Positions 34,668-43,623 of a stretch of DNA of 45,746 bases are shown here, piece after piece. The translations under genes were made by a program, and so were the position numbers. Position 1 is the stretch's first letter, and every line of letters starts with the position of its first letter. The DNA comes from Acetobacter tropicalis (GTDB taxonomy: Bacteria > Pseudomonadota > Alphaproteobacteria > Acetobacterales > Acetobacteraceae): contig NZ_LHZQ01000198.1 in NCBI RefSeq assembly GCF_001580915.1, positions 1 through 45,746 of the forward strand, given 5' to 3'. The notes under the pieces were generated by a model. It saw only the letters and a program-made list of their open reading frames with translations. It had not been told where the DNA came from and did no database searches.

Positions 34668-36995
34668 ATGCCCCACCCCTGCCTGAAAAAACTGTTTGCT
34701 GCAGCGTTGTGTCTGGTTATCAGTGCGCCGGGGGTGGCGCTGGCTTCTCTGGTTCCTGATATTACGGTCATCCAGCCGAAGATAGCGCCGCACTTTACAA
34801 CGGGGCATCCGCTGAATGAAGCCGCCATCATGGCGTTTGCGCGGCAGCACCCGGAAAGCTGTCAGGCCATGCTCCGGCAGATTTCTGACCAGCTACCGCC
34901 TGATAACCAGATTTTTTTCTATACATCCTTTGTTCAAAAACTGGTGCACCCAGCCAACGAAGATCTGCTTCTGTGCAAATTACGCGCCCTTACCTTTCTG
35001 GCCAGCAGACAGGCTCAAGCAGGCACACCGGAGGCCGCACTCGCCAATTATGATGCCATTCTGAAAATGGCCATACCAGCAAAGTCTCTTGCAGGAGAAC
35101 GGATTGTGCAGGCCACACTGCTGCGCAAAGCGTCTCTCCTTACCCAGACTGGCCAGATGGAACAGGCGCAACGCCTCTTCAACCAGTTGCTTGATGCCCC
35201 ATTTCCGCAAGACCCGGTAGAAAAGACCCTATGGGTGGAAGCCTTTGAAGGCCAGATGCGCGTTTTTCTGGCACAGAACAACGCGGCAGCAGGTAGCGCA
35301 GCGTGTGATAGCGTGATTGCCGCCCCGCACCCTGCCGAGGATGATACCGCACAGGAACGTTATGCCATTGCGCTGTATTACAAAGCCGTTTTTCTGGCCA
35401 GACAGGTTGCCCTACTGCACCGCGCCCATACGGATGCTCCGGCGGAACAGGCAGCAAGTACGCAGGCTTTGACCACGCTTGATACGCTACTGACCACCTT
35501 CCTGCACACGCACGATCTGGCCATACAGCATACGCTTGCTTTTGCACTGGGCACAAAAGCCTCACTGCTTGTTCTGGAGAAAAAACCTGACCAGGCGGTG
35601 GCGGCTCTTGATACCCTCATCACCATTTTTGCCAGCAATCCGGACTCCGCACTCCAGAACGCCGTGGCAGACGCGTATGGCCGGAAAATTTCCCTCCTGA
35701 GAAATGCCGGGAAATATCAAGATTCCATAAAGACTTTCTCCGTTTTTGATCGTACCATGGGGCAGAACACCCAGCCATTTGTGCAACAGACACGGCTGGC
35801 GGCGGTGGATGCTGCGGCGTGGTCTGAACATGCACTGGGCCATACACAGAGGACGCTGGACCTACTCAATTATGGGTTGGATCTGATGGCCCACGGGGAA
35901 GCACCGGAGGATAGAGAAAAGCAGGTTTCCTTCGCGTATGAAAAAACGGAAAACCTGCGCGAACTTGGCCGAAATACCGAGGCTTTTTATCAGAAGATCG
36001 ACCTTCTCCGCGCCTTTTACAACCGCTTTCCCACCCGCATCAATGTCACGCTTCTCTGGACACTGAAGGATATTTACGAGACCGCATCTGGCACCGATAA
36101 CTGTAACGCGGCCCAAGCCCTGTTTGATGATCTTCTGGCACAAGGCGAGCAGGATACTGCGCCAACGCGCCACACGCTTTTTCTGCAAACGCTCTATGCC
36201 AGAGCGTCACTTTCCTATTTTTGTAACAGAAAAGCGGATGCCTTTCAGCAGTTTGGCAGCTTTATAACCACGTTCAGAGCGCAGCCTGACCAGTTCAGCC
36301 AGATTTTGCCTTATCTTGCCCTGCACAGGCAGGGCGTTATTCTGGCACACCAGAACAGGAACGATGCCGCCATGGCCGTTTATGATCAGGCTCTGGCTGA
36401 CCCCGCCCTACTGGGAACCCCAGAGCTTAGCGTGGCGGCAAACAGAATCCTGCTTGCAAAATCCTTTTTATATTCAAAAGAAAAGCAATGGGAAAAGGTC
36501 ATACCGCCTCTTGATCTACTGATGGAGCGGGAGGCACAGAAGCCTTCTGCGCGCTCCGATTATCTTCTGGCCGCCAGCAACAGGATGGATGCGCTCAACC
36601 ATCTGCACAGGCCACAGGATGCTGTCGCCCTTGGGCAGGAGGTTCTGCGCCAAATGCAGCCTGTACGGTTCTCTCCAGACCTCCGCTATCTTGCCTCGGT
36701 TCTGGACAATATGGCCGATGCCCAGCAGGCATTGAAACAGCCGGAACAGGCTCTGGCGACATATAACACACTGATAACGCGCTTCTGGTCCATGCATGCC
36801 AGCCCGGTGCCCCGCACCATGGCGCGGGTGCTCTACCGCAAAGCCCGGTTGTTACAAACGCTGGGCAAACCTGCCGCGGCAAACGCCACATTGGACAGGC
36901 TGATACAGACGTTTCAGTATAGCCCGCAGCCACAGATACAGGCTTGGGTCATCAAGGCGTGGGATGAAACCCACCCTCACCTTTTTCTGCCCTGA
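34668..36995 (+). CDS. exported TPR-like helical repeat protein, function unknown
   Basis: A 775-residue protein with a signal peptide (MPHPCLKKLFAAALCLVISAPGVALA) and then helical-repeat sequence throughout. Units of ~34 residues recall tetratricopeptide repeats: AQAGTPEAALANYDAILK, LTQTGQMEQAQRLFNQLLDAP, LEKKPDQAVAALDTLITIF, QALKQPEQALATYNTLITRF and LLQTLGKPAAANATLDRLIQTF. The consensus Trp/Leu/Gly/Tyr/Ala/Phe positions are loose. It has few Cys and no enzyme motif, so a periplasmic scaffold is likely. It sits between the efflux pump and the response regulator on the same strand and ends 61 bases before the latter, so it may belong to the same metal-response locus. A role there is inference. 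Confidence 0.8.
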   Translation: MPHPCLKKLFAAALCLVISAPGVALASLVPDITVIQPKIAPHFTTGHPLNEAAIMAFARQHPESCQAMLRQISDQLPPDNQIFFYTSFVQKLVHPANEDLLLCKLRALTFLASRQAQAGTPEAALANYDAILKMAIPAKSLAGERIVQATLLRKASLLTQTGQMEQAQRLFNQLLDAPFPQDPVEKTLWVEAFEGQMRVFLAQNNAAAGSAACDSVIAAPHPAEDDTAQERYAIALYYKAVFLARQVALLHRAHTDAPAEQAASTQALTTLDTLLTTFLHTHDLAIQHTLAFALGTKASLLVLEKKPDQAVAALDTLITIFASNPDSALQNAVADAYGRKISLLRNAGKYQDSIKTFSVFDRTMGQNTQPFVQQTRLAAVDAAAWSEHALGHTQRTLDLLNYGLDLMAHGEAPEDREKQVSFAYEKTENLRELGRNTEAFYQKIDLLRAFYNRFPTRINVTLLWTLKDIYETASGTDNCNAAQALFDDLLAQGEQDTAPTRHTLFLQTLYARASLSYFCNRKADAFQQFGSFITTFRAQPDQFSQILPYLALHRQGVILAHQNRNDAAMAVYDQALADPALLGTPELSVAANRILLAKSFLYSKEKQWEKVIPPLDLLMEREAQKPSARSDYLLAASNRMDALNHLHRPQDAVALGQEVLRQMQPVRFSPDLRYLASVLDNMADAQQALKQPEQALATYNTLITRFWSMHASPVPRTMARVLYRKARLLQTLGKPAAANATLDRLIQTFQYSPQPQIQAWVIKAWDETHPHLFLP

Positions 36996-37056
36996 TGCCG
37001 CCTTGCCTGCCGGCACACAGGGCACAATGTGCTCGGACCGTACGGAGACCATCGCC

Positions 37057-37725
37057 ATGCGTATTCTGATTGTGGAAGACGAACCCCATCTGGGCGCTGC
37101 CGTGCAGGAGCGCGTGCGGCAGGCAGGCCATACGGTGGACTGGTTTACCACACTGGATGACGCACACGCCGCCCTTGCCGCCGTACGGTATGACTGCCTG
37201 CTGCTGGATCTGGGCCTGCCAGACGGCAGCGGCCGCACCCTGCTGCGCGAGATCCGCAACACGCCTTCCCCCATGGCCATTCTGATCACCACGGCGGAAG
37301 ACCAGATCAGTGACCGGATTGCCGGGCTTTCAGAAGGGGCGGATGATTATCTGGCCAAACCGTATGATCTGGAAGAACTGGTGGCCCGCATTGCCGCCGT
37401 GGCACGGCGATACCGGCCACTGGTGGATAACCGGCTGGCGGTGGGAGACATTGAAATTGATCTGGACCGCAAACGCCTGACCCGCGCTGGCCAGACCATA
37501 GATCTGACCGCACGGGAATGGGCCCTGCTGGAACTGCTGGCCCGCAGGCCGGGGGCCATCTGCTCCCGCGAGCGGATAGAAGATGCGCTGTACAGTCTGG
37601 AAGAAGAAGTGGGCAGCAACACCATTGAAGTGTTTGTCAGCCGGGTGCGCAAAAAACTGGGGGCGGACCTGATCCGCACCGTGCGCGGACGCGGTTACTG
37701 CCTTGAACCATCACAAACAGCATGA
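37057..37725 (+). CDS. OmpR/PhoB-family response regulator (CzcR-like position)
   Basis: A 222-residue two-domain regulator. The receiver domain has VEDE at 6-9, phosphorylation site D51 in LLLDLGLPDGSG, Thr in ILITTAE and KPYDLEEL with the conserved Lys. The winged-helix output domain ends with VFVSRVRKKLGADLIRTVRGRGYCL. ATG 37057 has CGGAGA upstream and starts exactly at the first strand; the frame is open from 36964. It overlaps the kinase gene by 4 bases (ATGA). Lying downstream of a CzcCBA-type pump, the pair probably controls that pump in response to metal, by analogy with CzcRS/CusRS. Confidence 0.92.
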   Translation: MRILIVEDEPHLGAAVQERVRQAGHTVDWFTTLDDAHAALAAVRYDCLLLDLGLPDGSGRTLLREIRNTPSPMAILITTAEDQISDRIAGLSEGADDYLAKPYDLEELVARIAAVARRYRPLVDNRLAVGDIEIDLDRKRLTRAGQTIDLTAREWALLELLARRPGAICSRERIEDALYSLEEEVGSNTIEVFVSRVRKKLGADLIRTVRGRGYCLEPSQTA

Positions 37726-39422
37726 CGCACGCCATGCCCCCTTCCTCTGCCGCCACCACGCCAGCCTCCGTGCGCCAATGGCGGCTTTCAACCCGGCTGG
37801 TGCGTGGCGTTATTGGTGTGGTGATTGGCTGCCTTGCCATTGTTGTGCTTCTGACCGGGGCTTTTACAAAATTCGAGATTACCGAACGGCTGGATGACTC
37901 CCTTCAGGAAGTGGCGGAGCGGTTGCAGTTTGCCGTTCTGGTGCTCAACCAGCAGGGCAGCGGGCATGATGTCGCCCATCTTTCCAACATCATGCCCACT
38001 TCTCTGGCATATCAGATTACGGATGCGCAGGGCCATGTGCTGCTGCGCTCCTCCAACGCGCCGGAGAGCGGATTTGTCACGCCGCCGCAGGCGGGTTTTT
38101 TCATGCAGCATCGGTTTAGGGTGTATGTCACCCCGGCAGCCCAGCCTGACCGCTTCATTATGGTGGGAGAGCCCCGCGTGCACCGGGCGCAGGCCACGCA
38201 CCATGCCATTCTGATTGCGGTTCTGCCCATTCTGGGCGCCATACCGTGCATCTGGCTGCTGGTGGTGTGGATTGTGCGCCGCAGCCTGCGCCCGCTGGTG
38301 CGGCTACAGGGTGAAATTCGGGAACGAGGCGGTGGCAACCTGAACCCCGTGCCGCAACTGGATCTGCCGGTGGAGCTTTCCACCATTCAGGCTGCCGTCA
38401 ACCTTCTGCTGGAACGACTGCACAAGGCACTGGCCGCCGAGCGCGCCTTTGCCGGCAACGCCGCGCATGAACTGCGCAACCCCATAGCCGCCCTGCTGGC
38501 GCAGGCACAGATGCTCCGTGGTCAGTTGGCGCGACAGGCGAGCACCGCCACGCTTCCCCTGCCTGCGAACACAATGGGACAAATCGCGCCTGCCACCTTG
38601 CCCGCTGACACACTCTCCCCTGCTGGCACTGGCACTGGCACTGGCACTGGCACTGGCACTGGCACTGGCACTGGCACTGGCACTGGCACTGGCACTGGCG
38701 TGATGCCGCAAACTGCGTTGTCTGCAAGCGAAAAAGCAGAGCAAACCGCCGTGGAGGACGCAACACACCGGCTGGACGCCATGATCAGCCAGATTCAGCG
38801 CCTGAGCCGCATTGTGGAAAAACTGCTGCAACTCTCCCGCGCGGTGGCTGGAACGGGGTTTCGGCGGGACAAGTTTGATCTGCTGCCCGTGTTGCACGTA
38901 ATGGCGGATGAACTGGACCGCCCCCAGAACAGTGATAACCCGCGCCTGATTCTGGAAACCGGCTGCTGCACCCATCTGAGCGTGCGGGGAGACATGGATG
39001 CTACCGGAATCCTGCTACGCAATGTGCTGGAGAACGCCTTGCGCCATAGTCCGCCGGATTCTCCCGTGCGCGTCAGTCTCGCTTTGGCGGACTCTCCTAT
39101 GGGAAAGGACATCATTTCTCGCACGCAGGCTCAGGGCACGACGGGTTCCAGCTTGGCGGCATTACGACAACAGCCGGAAATGGCAGACGCTGTTATTTTG
39201 ACTGTAGAGAACGCCTCGCCCGCTTTGCCGGACGCCACACTCAGCAAACTGACAGACCCGTTTGTGCGGGGCGGCTCTCAGGCCGAAGGCAGCGGGCTTG
39301 GGCTGGCCATTGCCCGCACCATCGCCAGACATATGAACGTGCCGATGCAGCTTGCCTCCCCCATACCGGGGCAGAAAGACGGCTTTATGGTGCAACTGAT
39401 TTTCCCGCAGGATGCGGCGTAG
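37722..39422 (+). CDS. sensor histidine kinase with a repeat-encoded (Gly-Thr)n insert in the dimerisation domain
   Basis: A 566-residue inner-membrane kinase. TM1 is at about 27-48, followed by a periplasmic sensor loop to about 160, TM2 at about 161-186, then a HAMP-like linker. The H-box is AHELRNPIAALLAQAQM with phospho-acceptor H249. The second DHp helix is DATHRLDAMISQIQRLSRIVEKLLQLSR at about 346-373. The ATPase part has N-box NVLENALRHSP and G-box GSGLGLAIARTIARHM. Between the two DHp helices, normally a short turn, lies an insert of about 70 residues. It contains a pure Gly-Thr run at 302-326 encoded by a 6-bp tandem repeat. The start overlaps the response-regulator stop. No terminator is seen; the heptamer array follows. 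Confidence 0.92.
   Translation: MTHAMPPSSAATTPASVRQWRLSTRLVRGVIGVVIGCLAIVVLLTGAFTKFEITERLDDSLQEVAERLQFAVLVLNQQGSGHDVAHLSNIMPTSLAYQITDAQGHVLLRSSNAPESGFVTPPQAGFFMQHRFRVYVTPAAQPDRFIMVGEPRVHRAQATHHAILIAVLPILGAIPCIWLLVVWIVRRSLRPLVRLQGEIRERGGGNLNPVPQLDLPVELSTIQAAVNLLLERLHKALAAERAFAGNAAHELRNPIAALLAQAQMLRGQLARQASTATLPLPANTMGQIAPATLPADTLSPAGTGTGTGTGTGTGTGTGTGTGTGTGVMPQTALSASEKAEQTAVEDATHRLDAMISQIQRLSRIVEKLLQLSRAVAGTGFRRDKFDLLPVLHVMADELDRPQNSDNPRLILETGCCTHLSVRGDMDATGILLRNVLENALRHSPPDSPVRVSLALADSPMGKDIISRTQAQGTTGSSLAALRQQPEMADAVILTVENASPALPDATLSKLTDPFVRGGSQAEGSGLGLAIARTIARHMNVPMQLASPIPGQKDGFMVQLIFPQDAA
38623..38699 (+). repeat. hexanucleotide repeat (CTGGCA)12 plus partial unit, encoding Gly-Thr
   Basis: Twelve perfect copies and a final CTGGC, in frame within the kinase gene, in the turn between the DHp helices. 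Confidence 0.95.
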
Positions 39423-39606
39423 GTCAGTTCCACACAGCTTTCCTTCATCAGGACGGCAGTAGCTGACAGAAAGGCGGCAGAGAATCGCCTGAAAAGGCGT
39501 CACGCCGCTGACAGAACGCTCTTGCCACGCATGGCGGCATTCCTGTGTGAGTGGGAATACTGTCTCGTGGTCAGAAAGCCGCCTGTACAGCCCATGCCCC
39601 ATGACC

Positions 39607-39797
39607 GTGAGCCGAGAACCGAGAACCGAGAACCGAGAACCGTGTGCCGTGTGCCGTGTGCCGTGGCAACTGGCAACTGGCAACTGGCAACTGGCAACTG
39701 GCAACTGGCAACTGGCAACTGAAAACTGAAAACTGGCAACTGAAAACTGAAAACTGAAAACTGAAAACTGAAAACTGAAAACTGAAAACTGAAAACT
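39607..39797. repeat. mosaic array of 7-base tandem repeats
   Basis: The 191-bp array reads, in order: GTGAGCC x1, GAGAACC x4, GTGTGCC x3, two extra bases, GGCAACT x8, GAAAACT x2, GGCAACT x1, GAAAACT x8. All units share the pattern G-N4-C-Y and a strict 7-base period, except for the 2-base slip at 39663-39664. It lies in the 509-base gap between the convergent kinase and MRJP-like genes. No coding role is likely because a 7-base period shifts frame each unit. It recalls the heptanucleotide short tandemly repeated repetitive (STRR) sequences known from cyanobacteria. Confidence 0.95.
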
Positions 39798-39931
39798 TTT
39801 GACTGGAAAAAGGGAGATGTGAAGCCCTGATGAGGAAACATCAGAGCCCCCTTCCGACCGCAGGCGCAAAACGGCGCGGACCTGCCTGAAGAAGGGCTCA
39901 CGTCACCCTTTTCGTCCGTTATCTGGCGCTC

Positions 39932-41122
39932 TTATTGGGCCACGGGTGCTGGCGGCGTAATGCGCACCAGAATGTAGGGACGTTCCTGCATGTCCTTGCC
40001 ATTATGGAAGGCAGGCAGGCGGGCCCACTGGCCCACCGTCAGCAGGATGGAATTGCCATCAAACGCCATGCTGTCTGGCGCGATCAGACGGGCATCCTGC
40101 GCCACGAGAGAAAGCGTGCCATCTGGTGCGCGGCGGACAATGGCGTGGCGTTCAATGTCTGTCACATACAGGCTGCCATCCGGGGCGGTGGCCATGCCAT
40201 CCATGATACCCACTTCACCTTCATCCTTGACCGCGCCTTCAAGCGTGGCTTCCGGGGCCGCGCTGTCCGCCAGCACAGCGGTGGGGGCACTATAGAGGCG
40301 GCGGGAGGACAGCGGAGACCAGTAAAGGCGTGTGGAATCCGTGCTCAGGGCCACGCCATCCACCCCGCCCTGCGGCACGGTGGGGTGGTCTGCATCAAAA
40401 CGGCCAAGACGCCCATCGGCCTCCATTACAAAACCGGGCACGGGGCTGACGGAAACCGTATCAGCCAGAATACGCCGCGCCTGCCCGCTGGCCAGATCAA
40501 CCACAATCAGGGCCGGGTGAGTGGTCTGCGAGGTATCACTGATAAACGCCGTACCTGCGCTGCCGTGGGTAAGGTCAATCCGCACATCATTCACGTGGCT
40601 GTCTGCCCGCACGGCGGGCGCGGTCAGCGCATAACGGCGCACAATGGTGTTGGTGGTGGGGTCAATATGCAGCAGGGCGGGTTTTGCCTTGGCCTTGCTG
40701 CCAGCGCGCACGCCTTCATCCAGCAGCCAGAGCTGGCCGTTGCCATCCACCGTCATGCCTAGCGGGGAAATGAGCTTGCCTTGCGCCTTCGCACTGGGGA
40801 ACGGTGTAAGCTGGCCCGGTGTCCATGTGGCCAGAACCGGACCTTTATGACGCTGCGCACTGGTGGGGAAGGACAGCACAATCCGCCCATCTGGCAGGCG
40901 TGCAATGCCGGACGCCTGTTCATCCGCAAACCGGTCTACCACGGTCAGGTTGCCGGTGGTGTTCCAACCATGCACCGTGGTGTCTTCCGCCAGCGCCGTG
41001 CCAGACACAGCCCCCAACGCCACAGCCCCCAGAAGCGCACAGCACAGCCGCCGCGCGGAACGGGACCGCACCCGTTTACGAGCAAGAGCGTGGTTTGTGG
41101 AATGTGGGGGAAGCAGCATCAT
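39932..41122 (-). CDS. exported MRJP/yellow-family beta-propeller protein (L-dopachrome tautomerase-related)
   Basis: A 396-residue protein with an Arg-rich N-terminus and signal peptide (RRLCCALLGAVALGAVSGTALA). The mature part has the propeller pattern of the MRJP/yellow and SMP-30 group: ASGIARLPDGRIVLSFPT, ISPLGMTVDGNGQLWLLDEG, SHVNDVRIDLTHGSAGTAFISDTS, PQGGVDGVALSTDSTRLYWSPLSSRRLY and GIMDGMATAPDGSLYVTDIERHAI. Bacterial members are periplasmic and mostly uncharacterised; some insect relatives act on dopachrome, but this cannot be inferred here. ATG 41120-41122 is followed by a second ATG; the ribosome site is weak (AGAAAGAA). It is transcribed towards the heptamer array. Confidence 0.85.
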   Translation of the reverse strand: MMLLPPHSTNHALARKRVRSRSARRLCCALLGAVALGAVSGTALAEDTTVHGWNTTGNLTVVDRFADEQASGIARLPDGRIVLSFPTSAQRHKGPVLATWTPGQLTPFPSAKAQGKLISPLGMTVDGNGQLWLLDEGVRAGSKAKAKPALLHIDPTTNTIVRRYALTAPAVRADSHVNDVRIDLTHGSAGTAFISDTSQTTHPALIVVDLASGQARRILADTVSVSPVPGFVMEADGRLGRFDADHPTVPQGGVDGVALSTDSTRLYWSPLSSRRLYSAPTAVLADSAAPEATLEGAVKDEGEVGIMDGMATAPDGSLYVTDIERHAIVRRAPDGTLSLVAQDARLIAPDSMAFDGNSILLTVGQWARLPAFHNGKDMQERPYILVRITPPAPVAQ

Positions 41123-41502
41123 ATCTGGCGTTCTTTCTTGATGAAGGCGACGTGGCCTCTCAGCGGTGCAAGGCTGGCGGGAACAATGGAGGACTGAAAA
41201 GACTCAGGCGACGCCCAGGACGGGACATCTGGGTGGAAAAGATCACCCTTTTTAGCACAACGTAACCAAACTGATCTGACGGTCTTGCTGAACTGGGTTG
41301 CTGGTAGTGCGGCGCGCCAAACGTCCGCACCTTTTCTGCCTCGCACGCTTTTCGGCCTGTTTGGAACGGGTTTCTCCACGCTCCCCACTGCAACGAATTT
41401 TCAGGCCATCCTCTGCACTGGCGTGGCAAGCAACGCCTGCCACGCCAGTGCGGAAAGAGGAGCGCCGGTTCACCCCATTCTGGCCTCGCCGGATACTTTA
41501 CC
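41123..41502. other. intergenic region between MRJP-like gene and serS
   Basis: Both flanking genes are on the minus strand. The region holds the strong hairpin at 41415-41451 and presumably the promoter of the MRJP-like gene. No other gene is seen. Confidence 0.45.
41415..41451 (-). terminator. long hairpin downstream of serS
   Basis: A 14-bp perfect stem (CACTGGCGTGGCA at 41416-41428 with TGCCACGCCAGTG at 41438-41450, plus an outer G-C pair) and 9-base loop lie about 50 bases past the serS stop on its strand. No T run follows, so it may be an mRNA-stabilising or factor-assisted end of the scpB-tatBC-serS transcript. Confidence 0.6.
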
Positions 41503-42774
41503 TCAGGCGCTGATGCGTTCCAGACCACCCATGTAAGGACGCAGTACCTCTGGCACGGTGATGGAGCCGTCCTCGTTCTGGCCGTTTTCCATAACCGCAA
41601 TCAGTGTGCGGCCCACAGCCAGACCGGAACCGTTGAGCGTGTGCACAAACACCGGAGCTTCACCCTGCTGCGGGCGGAAGCGGGCATTCATACGCCGGGC
41701 CTGAAAGTCCCGCGTGTTGGAGCAGGAGGAGATTTCACGCCACGCGCCCTGCCCCGGCAGCCAAGCTTCAAGATCAAACGTCTTGGCTGCACCAAAGCCG
41801 GTGTCTCCCGCGCACAGCAGCACACGGCGGTAGGGAATACCCAGCTTTTCCAGAACGGTTTCGGCACAGCGCGTCATGCGTTCGTGCTCGGCAACACTGT
41901 CTTCCGGGGTGGTGACGGACACCATTTCCACTTTTTCAAACTGGTGCTGGCGCAGCATGCCGCGCACATCGCGCCCGGCAGACCCGGCCTCGCTACGGAA
42001 ACACTGGCTTAGCGCCGTCATGCGCAGGGGGAGCGTCTTGCCGTCCAGAATATCTCCGCTCACGGAGGCCGTCAGCGGCACTTCCGCTGTGGGGATCAGC
42101 CAGCGGCCATCCTCCGTGCGGAAGGACTGATCGGCAAATTTGGGCAGTTTGTCCGTGCCATACATGGCGGCATCATTCACCAGCACGGGCACCTGTGTTT
42201 CCGTATAGCCGTGATGGTCCACATGCAGGTCCAGCATGAACTGGCCAAGTGCACGGGCCAGCCGGGCCAACGCGCCGCGCAGCACCACAAAGCGCGCACC
42301 AGAGAGCTTGCCTGCGGTGGCAAAATCCATCTGCCCCAGCGCTTCGCCCAGTTCAAAATGCTGGCGGGCGGTGAAGGCGAAGTCCGGCTGTGTGCCCCAC
42401 ACATGCTGCACCACGTTTGCGCTCTCATCCGGGCCATCGGGCACGGTGGGGTCAAGCCGGTTGGGCAGCGTCGCCAGAAGGGTCGCGGTCTGGCCTTCCA
42501 GATCGGTTACGCGGCGTTCCAGCTCTTCCATGCTCTCACGCAGGGTAGTGCCTTCTGCCTCAAGCACGGTGCTGTCTCCACCTGTGCGTTTGAGGGTGCC
42601 GATCTCACGCGCCAGCGCCTTGCGGCGGGCCTGCTTTTCCTGCAACGCGGTCTGGGCCTGCCGCCGTTCCTCATCCCACGAGAGCAGTTTCTGCGCTACG
42701 GGTTCCAGCCCCCGGCGGGCCAGGTCGGCATCAAAAGCGGCAGGGTCTGCGCGCAGGGCGCGGATGTCATGCAT
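41503..42774 (-). CDS. serS: seryl-tRNA synthetase
   Basis: The enzyme charges tRNA-Ser (and tRNA-Sec where present) with serine. At 423 residues it has the normal length. The N-terminal ~100 residues form the tRNA-binding coiled coil ([29 protein letters not shown] ... [18 protein letters not shown]). The class II core shows the serine-site TAEVPL, motif 2 ([22 protein letters not shown]) and motif 3 ([18 protein letters not shown]). ATG 42772-42774 starts with the family N-terminus ([15 protein letters not shown]). It follows tatC after about 39 bases on the same strand, as in many Alphaproteobacteria. Confidence 0.97.
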   Translation of the reverse strand: MHDIRALRADPAAFDADLARRGLEPVAQKLLSWDEERRQAQTALQEKQARRKALAREIGTLKRTGGDSTVLEAEGTTLRESMEELERRVTDLEGQTATLLATLPNRLDPTVPDGPDESANVVQHVWGTQPDFAFTARQHFELGEALGQMDFATAGKLSGARFVVLRGALARLARALGQFMLDLHVDHHGYTETQVPVLVNDAAMYGTDKLPKFADQSFRTEDGRWLIPTAEVPLTASVSGDILDGKTLPLRMTALSQCFRSEAGSAGRDVRGMLRQHQFEKVEMVSVTTPEDSVAEHERMTRCAETVLEKLGIPYRRVLLCAGDTGFGAAKTFDLEAWLPGQGAWREISSCSNTRDFQARRMNARFRPQQGEAPVFVHTLNGSGLAVGRTLIAVMENGQNEDGSITVPEVLRPYMGGLERISA

Positions 42775-42813
42775 GGGTCAGAAAGCCCCTTGGTGAGTTG
42801 GTTGCGTCTTGCT

Positions 42814-43623
42814 TCAGTCCTGCTCCGGCTGTGGAGCATCCAGCGGGCGTTTGGGCTCCACAAGGCGGGCGGACAGAATGGAAATCTCGTAAAGGAGAAC
42901 GAGCGGCACGGCCAGCCCGATCTGGGTAATGACATCTGGCGGCATGAGAATGGCGGCAATGACAAACGCCGCCACAATGGCGTACCGGCGGAAGCGCCGC
43001 AGCATGTCAGACGTGACAATGCCAACGCGGGCCAGCAGCGTAAGCACCACCGGCAGTTCAAACGCCACGCCAAACGCCATGATGAGCTTCATGACGAGTG
43101 AGAGATATTCAGACACCTTGGCCTGAAGTTCGATCTGCACCCCGCCACTGTTACCCGGTGTCTGAAAAGACAGGAAAAACCGCCATGCTATGGGGAATAT
43201 GAAGTAATAGGCCAACGCTGCACCGAGCACGAACAGCACGGGTGTTGCCAGCAGAAACGGTGCAAAAGCGCGTTTTTCCGAGCGATAAAGGCCGGGGGCA
43301 ATAAAGATCCAAGCCTGAATGGCAATAACCGGAAAGGACAGAAACGCAGCCCCGAAGAATGCCACCCGGATATAGGTAAAGAAGGCTTCATACAGCGCGG
43401 TGTAGATCAGATGCGGCTGCTCGCCCTGCTGGCGCATGATCTCACCCAGAGGGCGGGCCAGAAACAGGTAGATATCGCCCGCATAATGGTAGCACAGGGC
43501 AAAGCACACCAGAAACGCAGCCCCGGACCACAGCAGCCTGCGGCGTAGTTCAAGAAGATGGTCAATCAGCGGCATGGGCTGATCGTGAATCGGATCGTCG
43601 TGCAGGGTCTCGTTCTCCGTCAT
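42814..43623 (-). CDS. tatC: Sec-independent (Tat) translocase subunit TatC
   Basis: The central membrane receptor of the twin-arginine pathway, which exports folded proteins. The 269-residue protein has six hydrophobic segments. Signatures are the cytoplasmic MPLIDHLLELRRRLLWS before TM1, FFTYIRVAFFGAAFLSFPVIAIQAWIFIAPGLY and the essential Glu in FGVAFELPV. The start overlaps the tatB stop by 4 bases. serS follows downstream. The N-terminal extension (MTENETLHDDPIHDQP) is acidic and the C-terminus polar, both cytoplasmic. Confidence 0.97.
   Translation of the reverse strand: MTENETLHDDPIHDQPMPLIDHLLELRRRLLWSGAAFLVCFALCYHYAGDIYLFLARPLGEIMRQQGEQPHLIYTALYEAFFTYIRVAFFGAAFLSFPVIAIQAWIFIAPGLYRSEKRAFAPFLLATPVLFVLGAALAYYFIFPIAWRFFLSFQTPGNSGGVQIELQAKVSEYLSLVMKLIMAFGVAFELPVVLTLLARVGIVTSDMLRRFRRYAIVAAFVIAAILMPPDVITQIGLAVPLVLLYEISILSARLVEPKRPLDAPQPEQD

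Noticed and set aside
39607-39797. CRISPR array
   Set aside because: The units are 7 bases and directly adjacent, with no spacers of 30-40 bases and no cas genes.
39162-39869. Long minus-strand frame through the heptamer array with Ser/Gln/Phe repeats
   Set aside because: It is the by-product of an AT-poor 7-base repeat being open in all frames; it is antisense to the kinase 3' end and has no start signal.
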